Below are positions 57,072 to 64,000 of a stretch of 64,000 bases of DNA, piece after piece. The notes below the pieces were generated by a model. The model was not told the DNA's origin, ran no database searches, and worked only from the letters and a program-made list of their open reading frames with translations. Origin of the DNA: CAWAMR01 sp963783095 (GTDB lineage: Bacteria > Planctomycetota > Planctomycetia > Gemmatales > Gemmataceae); assembly GCA_963783095.1 (NCBI GenBank), contig CAWAMR010000020.1:248001-312000 (forward strand), written 5' to 3'. Both the position numbers and the translations under genes were made by a program. Each line of letters starts with the position of its first letter. Positions within the stretch are counted from its first letter, which is position 1.

Positions 57072-58400
57072 TCATTTCCCGATGAAATACAAATACTTCG
57101 CCCCACGCAAGAACAAATGTTTCCCGACCAGCGCCGGCGATGCGTCGATAGGGTCGTCGAGTTTATTCGTTGCCAGGACATCGAGTGTGTCGCCTGCTTT
57201 CAGTACCAGCGTCGTTCCCTTTTGATCCACGAAATAGATCCGGCCCGCTGCTGCCACTGGAGATGCATAAAAGCTCGTCACCGTTGGCAGCCTTTCCTGA
57301 TCCAATAGCGGTTTGCCGGACTTGGCATCGAGAATCGTCAGGATGCCATTGTTCAGTTGAGTGAAGTAAAGGCGATGATCCAGCAATAGCGGCGATGGGA
57401 CATAAGGTGTTCCCCTGGCGTAACGCCATCCGATTTGATTCTCTTCTTTCAATTCGCCGCTGGAATCGAGCGGGATCGCCAGTGCCGCAGAACCCTTATA
57501 GCCGCTCATGCAGTAAACGAAACTGCCGTCGGCAACCAGTGACGGAATGGCGTTTACGGTCATCCCTGCACATTCCCAGAGTTCCTTACCGTTCTCGGCA
57601 TCGTAACTGCGCACCCGGCTCGTGCCATTGAGGATCACTTGTGTCTTCCCCTTGTGTTCAACCACCAGCGGAGTGTTCCACGAGGTCTTTTCGGGCCGTT
57701 CGGTTTGCCACCTGGTTTTGCCTGTTTTCGCATTGAGGCAGATCAATAGTGAATCCGCTTCCTGATCCCAGTTGAGAAACAGCGAATCTCCATGGATGAC
57801 CGGCGTCACGGCTTCGCCCCAGCCGAGCCGGGTGTTGAGTCGTCCGAGATCGCGCTGCCACTGGAGTTTCCCGGTCAGGTCATAGCAATAAATCCCAAAC
57901 GACCCGAACGAGACATACAGAAATTTGCCATCCGTCGTCGGCGAGCCGGCAGCGTAGGAATGCGAATCGTGATGCCCTTCGTGGGGAATGCGCTCGGCCG
58001 CGATCTGCTTCCAGCGCAGTTTGCCCGTTTCGCGATCGAAGCTCAGCACGACGAATTGATAATAGACATCGGGCGCATTGGTCATTCTCTTAAACTTGGG
58101 ATCGACCTTGGGAAGCTTTTCGGGTTCTGCTTTTCGATCGGTCTTGATCGCCGTCAGGATAAACACCTGATCGCCCCAGACGATCGGCGTGGCGCTGCCT
58201 CGACCGGGAAGTTCCGCCTTCCATTTGATATTGGTCTGGGAATTCCAGGTAATCGGCGGATCGGCTTTGGGACCAACTCCAGTGGCCAACGGCCCCCGCC
58301 AGTGATGCCAGTTTTCGAGTTGTTCCTTGGTCGGCTCGCCGGCCCGGCTCGACTGGATGAGAAGAGAGCTGACGATAATCGACGCAACGATTCGAACCAT
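57072..58400 (-). CDS. Secreted PQQ-like (PQQ_2) beta-propeller protein
   Basis: 442 residues, intact, signal peptide at 1-20 (VASIIVSSLLIQSSRAG). Opens NWHHWRGPLATGVGPKADPPITWN, typical of planctomycete PQQ-like propellers, followed by blades: DQVFILTAIK, VLSFDRETGKLRWKQIA, YDLTGKLQWQRDLG, LLICLNAKTGKTRWQTERP, VRSYDAENGKELWECAGM and LTILDAKSGKPLLDQE. The fold is that of alcohol dehydrogenases and BamB, but PQQ-binding residues are not evident; scaffold or binding role is likely. It ends DDPIDASPALVGKHLFLRGAKYLYFIGK. It starts 184 bases upstream of the SUMF1 gene (divergent). Confidence 0.85.
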   Translation of the reverse strand: MVRIVASIIVSSLLIQSSRAGEPTKEQLENWHHWRGPLATGVGPKADPPITWNSQTNIKWKAELPGRGSATPIVWGDQVFILTAIKTDRKAEPEKLPKVDPKFKRMTNAPDVYYQFVVLSFDRETGKLRWKQIAAERIPHEGHHDSHSYAAGSPTTDGKFLYVSFGSFGIYCYDLTGKLQWQRDLGRLNTRLGWGEAVTPVIHGDSLFLNWDQEADSLLICLNAKTGKTRWQTERPEKTSWNTPLVVEHKGKTQVILNGTSRVRSYDAENGKELWECAGMTVNAIPSLVADGSFVYCMSGYKGSAALAIPLDSSGELKEENQIGWRYARGTPYVPSPLLLDHRLYFTQLNNGILTILDAKSGKPLLDQERLPTVTSFYASPVAAAGRIYFVDQKGTTLVLKAGDTLDVLATNKLDDPIDASPALVGKHLFLRGAKYLYFIGK

Positions 58401-58443
58401 GTTTTTCCCCTTGGAACTACCGAGATTCTGGTTGTATTATTAG

Positions 58444-58538
58444 TTCTACTGTGTCCGAGGGCGTAGTGTACTCCTCATGCTCCGCGTGAGGAGTACACTA
58501 TTCGGCTCGCCGAACCATCGGCATCGGACACAGTAGAA
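58444..58538. repeat. Nested inverted repeats before the SUMF1-type gene
   Basis: Outer arms 58444-58458 (TTCTACTGTGTCCGA) and 58524-58538 are exact complements. Inside, 58464-58477 (TAGTGTACTCCTCA) pairs exactly with 58487-58500. The block fills most of the gap between divergent genes at 57072 and 58584, so it may overlap both promoters. Confidence 0.8.
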
Positions 58539-58583
58539 GTAGCGCCAACGGCGATCTCGTGAGATTCTTCCCGGAGACTCCCT

Positions 58584-59447
58584 ATGCTTGTGCGCGAAGT
58601 CAAATCCACCGTGTTGGTGCTGGGATTGTGCATCGTGACCACGGAAACCCCCATCCGGCAGATCGTTGCCGCTGATCTCAAAGACCAGATCACATCAAAG
58701 ACATTGCCGAGTTTGAAGCTGAAACTCATCAAGGCAAAAGACGAGACGTTTGCGATGGGGTCACCGAAGGAAGAGGAAGGTCGATATGACGATGAAACCC
58801 AACGCGAAGTGAAGTTGAAGGCCGATTTCTATATGGGGGTTCACACTGTCACGCAAGCTCAATTCGAGAAGGTCATGCACCGGAATCCATCGTATTTCAA
58901 CAAGATTAACGGCGGTAGCAGCTTTCATCCTGTAGAGCTAGTGAGTTGGTATGATGCGATCGAGTTTTGCAACAAATTGAGTGCGATGGACGACAGGAGT
59001 CCTTGTTACAAACTTACCAAGATTGAACGCAACAAAGATAAATCGATTACCAAGGCAGAAGTGACAATTCTCGACAAAGGAACAGGCTATCGCCTCCCGC
59101 ACGAGGAGCAGTGGGAGTTTGCCTGTCGAGCAGGAAGGGCCACGCAGTTTTTCTTTGGCAACGCCAAGGCAAATCTTGGTGACTATGCCTGGTACGATAA
59201 GAACTCGAATTCAACAACGCACGAGGTAGGTGAGAAAAAGGCGAATGCTTGGGGCTTGTACGATATGCACGGCAACGTCTGGCAGTGGTGTGAAAACTTG
59301 TATACAAATGATGGCTCTGCCCGGGTGTACCGTGGCGGCGGTTGGTACAGCAATCCGCGGGACTGCCGGTCGGCGAGCCGCAACGGGTTCGACCCATCGT
59401 ACCGTTACTCCAACCTGGGCTTCCGCCTTTCAGTTCCCGTCCAGTGA
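58584..59447 (+). CDS. SUMF1/FGE-sulfatase-domain protein without the catalytic cysteines
   Basis: 287 residues, start ATG 58584 with GGAG upstream; signal-like stretch STVLVLGLCIVTTE near the start. The FGE-sulfatase domain spans about 45-287: FAMGSPKEEEGRYDDETQREVKLKADFYMGVHTVTQAQFEKVM, GYRLPHEEQWEFACRAG, NAWGLYDMHGNVWQWCENLY, RVYRGGGWYSNPRDCRSASRNGF and LGFRLSV. True formylglycine-generating enzymes have an active-site Cys pair near the C-terminus; here only one Cys is in that segment (CRSASRN), so the protein is more likely a binding or regulatory member. It precedes the PSD1 gene by 212 bases on the same strand. This C-type-lectin-related C-terminus is also a usual target of diversity-generating retroelements, but no reverse transcriptase or template repeat was seen. 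Confidence 0.8.
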   Translation: MLVREVKSTVLVLGLCIVTTETPIRQIVAADLKDQITSKTLPSLKLKLIKAKDETFAMGSPKEEEGRYDDETQREVKLKADFYMGVHTVTQAQFEKVMHRNPSYFNKINGGSSFHPVELVSWYDAIEFCNKLSAMDDRSPCYKLTKIERNKDKSITKAEVTILDKGTGYRLPHEEQWEFACRAGRATQFFFGNAKANLGDYAWYDKNSNSTTHEVGEKKANAWGLYDMHGNVWQWCENLYTNDGSARVYRGGGWYSNPRDCRSASRNGFDPSYRYSNLGFRLSVPVQ

Positions 59448-59659
59448 ATTCAAGCAAGCAAGCGACAGGAGCGGAGGTGCAAGCTCGGCCAACGAAACGA
59501 AGGCGGATACCGGAGTGGAGTGGCCGGCGTTGTAAGGCTCTGAATTCCAAGCGGCGGAAAGGCGCTGCACTCCAAAGCGCTGGCTTTTCTCCATCAAATC
59601 AGGCAAAAGTCTGCTACAATAGCTCCACCCTCCCGCTCGAATCCGGAGTTCCTATCCTC

Positions 59660-62383
<2,724 letters not shown>

Positions 62384-62430
62384 GCGAATCTTGGCAGGAA
62401 AAGCTAAGTCTAAAGTTCCAGACAAGAACT

Positions 62431-62572
62431 AACCACAGAGCCACAGAGGACACAGAGAAAAGACCTTAGTGAGATGAAAGATAACCAAATACTGTAATCG
62501 TCAAAGACCGGATTTGATCTTAGAACTTCATACTCTGTGACGTCTTCTCTGTGTTCTCTGTGACTCTGTGGT
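62431..62572. repeat. Imperfect inverted repeat, CCACAGAG-type arms
   Basis: AACCACAGAGCCACAGAGGA (62431 on) pairs with GACTCTGTGGTT at the end of 62543-62572; arms are about 30 bases with few mismatches, loop about 80 bases. It lies between the PSD1 stop and the HAD gene (convergent). This word is a widely dispersed intergenic repeat in bacteria, as I recall it. Confidence 0.75.
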
Positions 62573-62584
62573 TAATGTGTGCTT

Positions 62585-63424
62585 TCAGATCGTCGAGAGT
62601 AATCGATCGTCGCGCAATTCTTCCTCCATGACGTTGCGTTTCGTGAATTCCTCGACCAGTCGATCGTGCGAGATGTCCGCGATCGAATCGAGAACCAGAT
62701 CGGGTTGATACGCGTAGTTTTTCAGGTCTTCGCGTTTCGTGCTGCCGGTTAGCATCAAGACCGTATGATAGCCGAGCTGGACGCCGCCGAGGATGTCGGT
62801 CTCCATCGTGTCGCCGATCATGGTGGTTTCGTCCGCGGTCAGGCCGAGTTCCTTGCGGGCCGCGCGCATCATCACCGGGCTGGGCTTGCCGACGCTGAAC
62901 GCCTTGATGCCGCGTGGCCGCCTCCAGCATGGCCACGATCGCGCCGCAGCCGGGCCGCATGCCGGTTGGCGGTCGGGCAATTCGGATCGAGGTTGGTGGC
63001 GACCAGCTTGGCGCCGCCGACGGATCATTCCGAACGCCGCCTCGACCATTTCGAAGGTTGAACGTGCGGCCCTCGCCGACGACGACGTAATCGGGGTCGT
63101 GGTCGACGATGGAGTAGCCGTTGTTGTGCAGGGCCGTCAGCAGCCCGCCTTCGCCGATGACGTAGGCGGTGCCGTTCGGCTTCTGCTGGGCGAGAAAGCG
63201 AGCCGTCGCCATCGCGCAGGTGAAGACGTGTTGTTCTTCGACCGTCGATGCCGAGCCGGCTCAGTTTGGTGGCCACGTCGCGGCGCGTCCGCTGGCTGTT
63301 GTTGGTGAGAAAGAGGAACGGAATGTCGTCGGTGCAGCAGCTCGTTGATGAAACGATCCGCTCCAGGGATCAGTTGGTGACCGCGATAAATCACGCCATC
63401 CATGTCGATCAGATAGCCGAACAA
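62585..63424 (-). CDS. HAD-IIA hydrolase (NagD-like), several frameshifts
   Basis: About 279 residues when joined, normal for NagD-type phosphatases. N-terminus MFGYLIDMDGVIYRGHQLIPGADRFINEL with the nucleophile motif DMDGV; then LFLTNNSQRTRRDVATKL (motif II), HVFTCAMATARFLAQQ, VGEGG.LTALHNNGYSIVD, NLDPNCPTANGMRPGCGAIVAML, GKPSPVMMRAA (motif III Lys) and ETTMIGDTMETDILGGVQLGYHTVL (motif IV). The frame changes near 63330, 63235, 63055, 62990 and 62905. The C-terminus beyond 62880 is clean and ends DDRLLSTI. Such phosphatases remove phosphate from sugars or nucleotides. Five shifts in 840 bases is the highest density here; all motifs remain, which favours consensus errors. Confidence 0.78.
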
Positions 63425-63769
63425 TCTTGCTACCTCCTGAGTGTGGAAATCGAGCGAGTCGACGAGGGCAGGAGAGGCAGCCCACCCCTACTCAAGCAAT
63501 TGCGATGCCAGAATGGGTTGGCGATGAGTAGATTCTGAATTCAAGGATGAAAAACGATACTTTTTCGGCCTAAAATCGCGATTTGAAGAACAAGGCACAT
63601 TTTTCAAAGTTCTGGCGAACAAGATGGTGCCTGTTTTCCTAGCATCAACCGCAATCTCCCATGCATCTGCATTGCGATGGAGTCCACTGGGGCTTATCCT
63701 GAGAGAAGGTATTCCCGTTCCCGATCGCAACGGCTACTGAGAGATGATTAACCCGATGTGCAGAAGGGT
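63425..63769. other. Intergenic, no gene seen
   Basis: Gap between the HAD and rsgA genes, which diverge. AT-richer around 63540-63640 (ACGATACTTTTTCGG). Promoters for both should be here; none is clear enough to place. Confidence 0.45.
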
Positions 63770-64000
63770 ATGAGCAAGAAAAAGAAAGTTCGCGTCGAAC
63801 TTCGCAAAAACCGATCCAAGCCGCCGCGCCAATCAATGGACGCGCGGCTTCCAGGATCATGGGTTTCAGGAAGAAGCACCCGTGAGCGATGAGCGCAGTA
63901 CGCGCCAAGGGCGACATCTCACGACATCGTACAATCATGCAGGATGAGACCACAAACCATGTCGATGGTGGTCAGTCATCCGATACGATGCCTGCGGTCA
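63770..64000 (+). CDS. rsgA: RsgA ribosome-assembly GTPase, 5' part only, frameshifted
   Basis: ATG 63770 with GAAGG directly upstream (cagaaGGgt). MSKKKKVRVELRKNRSKPPR continues after one-base shifts as NQWTRGFQDHGFQEEAPVSDER and then VRAKGDISRHRTIMQDET, running to the window end (SSDTMPAV). This Lys/Arg-rich leader with RAKGDLSRHRT is characteristic, as I recall it, of planctomycete RsgA proteins, ahead of the OB-fold and circularly permuted GTPase domain that lie beyond the window. RsgA tests the decoding site of the 30S subunit late in assembly. Shifts near 63830 and 63898 are needed; the conserved text on each side supports them. Confidence 0.65.

Noticed and set aside
58584..59600. Diversity-generating retroelement around the SUMF1-type gene
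   Set aside because: This protein fold is a common DGR target, but no reverse transcriptase, template repeat or A-biased variable region was seen in the window.
59342..59659. N-terminal extension of the PSD1 protein by 106 residues
   Set aside because: The extension overlaps the SUMF1 tail in another frame; the signal peptide begins at 59660.

Overview
The window looks like chromosomal DNA of a planctomycete, probably of the Gemmata/Zavarzinella (Gemmatales) type. The basis is gene content: a PSCyt1-DUF1549-DUF1553 (PSD1) protein, a DUF1559 prepilin-like protein, two TIGR03067 proteins, an ECF sigma factor next to a kinase-TPR protein, a second Ser/Thr kinase, an ARPP-1 protein, Uma2 (DUF820) proteins, leucine-rich-repeat and HEAT proteins, a planctomycete-type alpha-2-macroglobulin remnant, and many secreted proteins of unknown role. 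I saw no rRNA, complete tRNA, CRISPR array or phage block.

Layout. 1-3.7 kb: tail of a gene, a damaged TPR gene whose start lies inside a palindromic element, two tandem copies of an unknown family, and a CE15-like esterase. 3.9-10.7 kb (minus strand): Bcr/CflA exporter, DUF4838 protein, purple-acid-phosphatase-like enzyme, two secreted unknowns. 10.9-15.9 kb (minus): antitoxin-like gene with a toxin stub, then an ECF sigma factor followed by a large kinase-TPR gene. 15.9-24.8 kb: Uma2 remnant, ARPP-1 protein, a four-unit hairpin array, DUF1559 protein, Cys-rich protein, PLP cysteine synthase, alpha/beta hydrolase, LRR protein, Zn-ribbon protein. 24.9-26.4 kb: first ISKra4-like element. 26.5-35.9 kb: shortened alpha-2-macroglobulin, OPT transporter, Uma2 protein, SWIM-SNF2 helicase, methyltransferase, TIGR03067 pair. 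36-42 kb: membrane-HEAT protein, a MITE-like element, kinase, DUF433 stub, HEAT/propeller protein. 42.5-48.2 kb: YcjX-like GTPase, unknown protein, a secreted protein gene split by the second IS copy, DUF2887 remnant. 48.4-57 kb (minus): SDR and RND permease (overlapping), secreted unknown, sigma/putative anti-sigma pair, TPR protein and partner. 57-64 kb: PQQ propeller, SUMF1-type protein, PSD1 protein, HAD phosphatase, and the start of rsgA.

Two features run through the whole window. First, about 40 single-base frameshifts break otherwise well-conserved genes. They cluster (kinase-TPR, DUF1559, HAD), while the longest genes (OPT, SNF2, PSD1) are intact. The two IS copies are the same length yet carry different one-base losses, and one gene has a self-cancelling insertion/deletion pair, so I think many are consensus errors rather than gene death. 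Genes are therefore described across frameshifts where both sides belong to one family. Second, many gene ends are followed by long, often perfect inverted repeats with 25-48 base arms. Each locus has a different sequence but a similar architecture.

Apart from the sigma-kinase pair, the SDR-RND pair and the sigma/anti-sigma pair, the genes are mostly single transcription units with no shared pathway. I did not find a convincing new multi-gene system. The most unusual items are the internally deleted alpha-2-macroglobulin, the hairpin array, the inverted-repeat elements, and the two-copy IS with a candidate +1 frameshift site.
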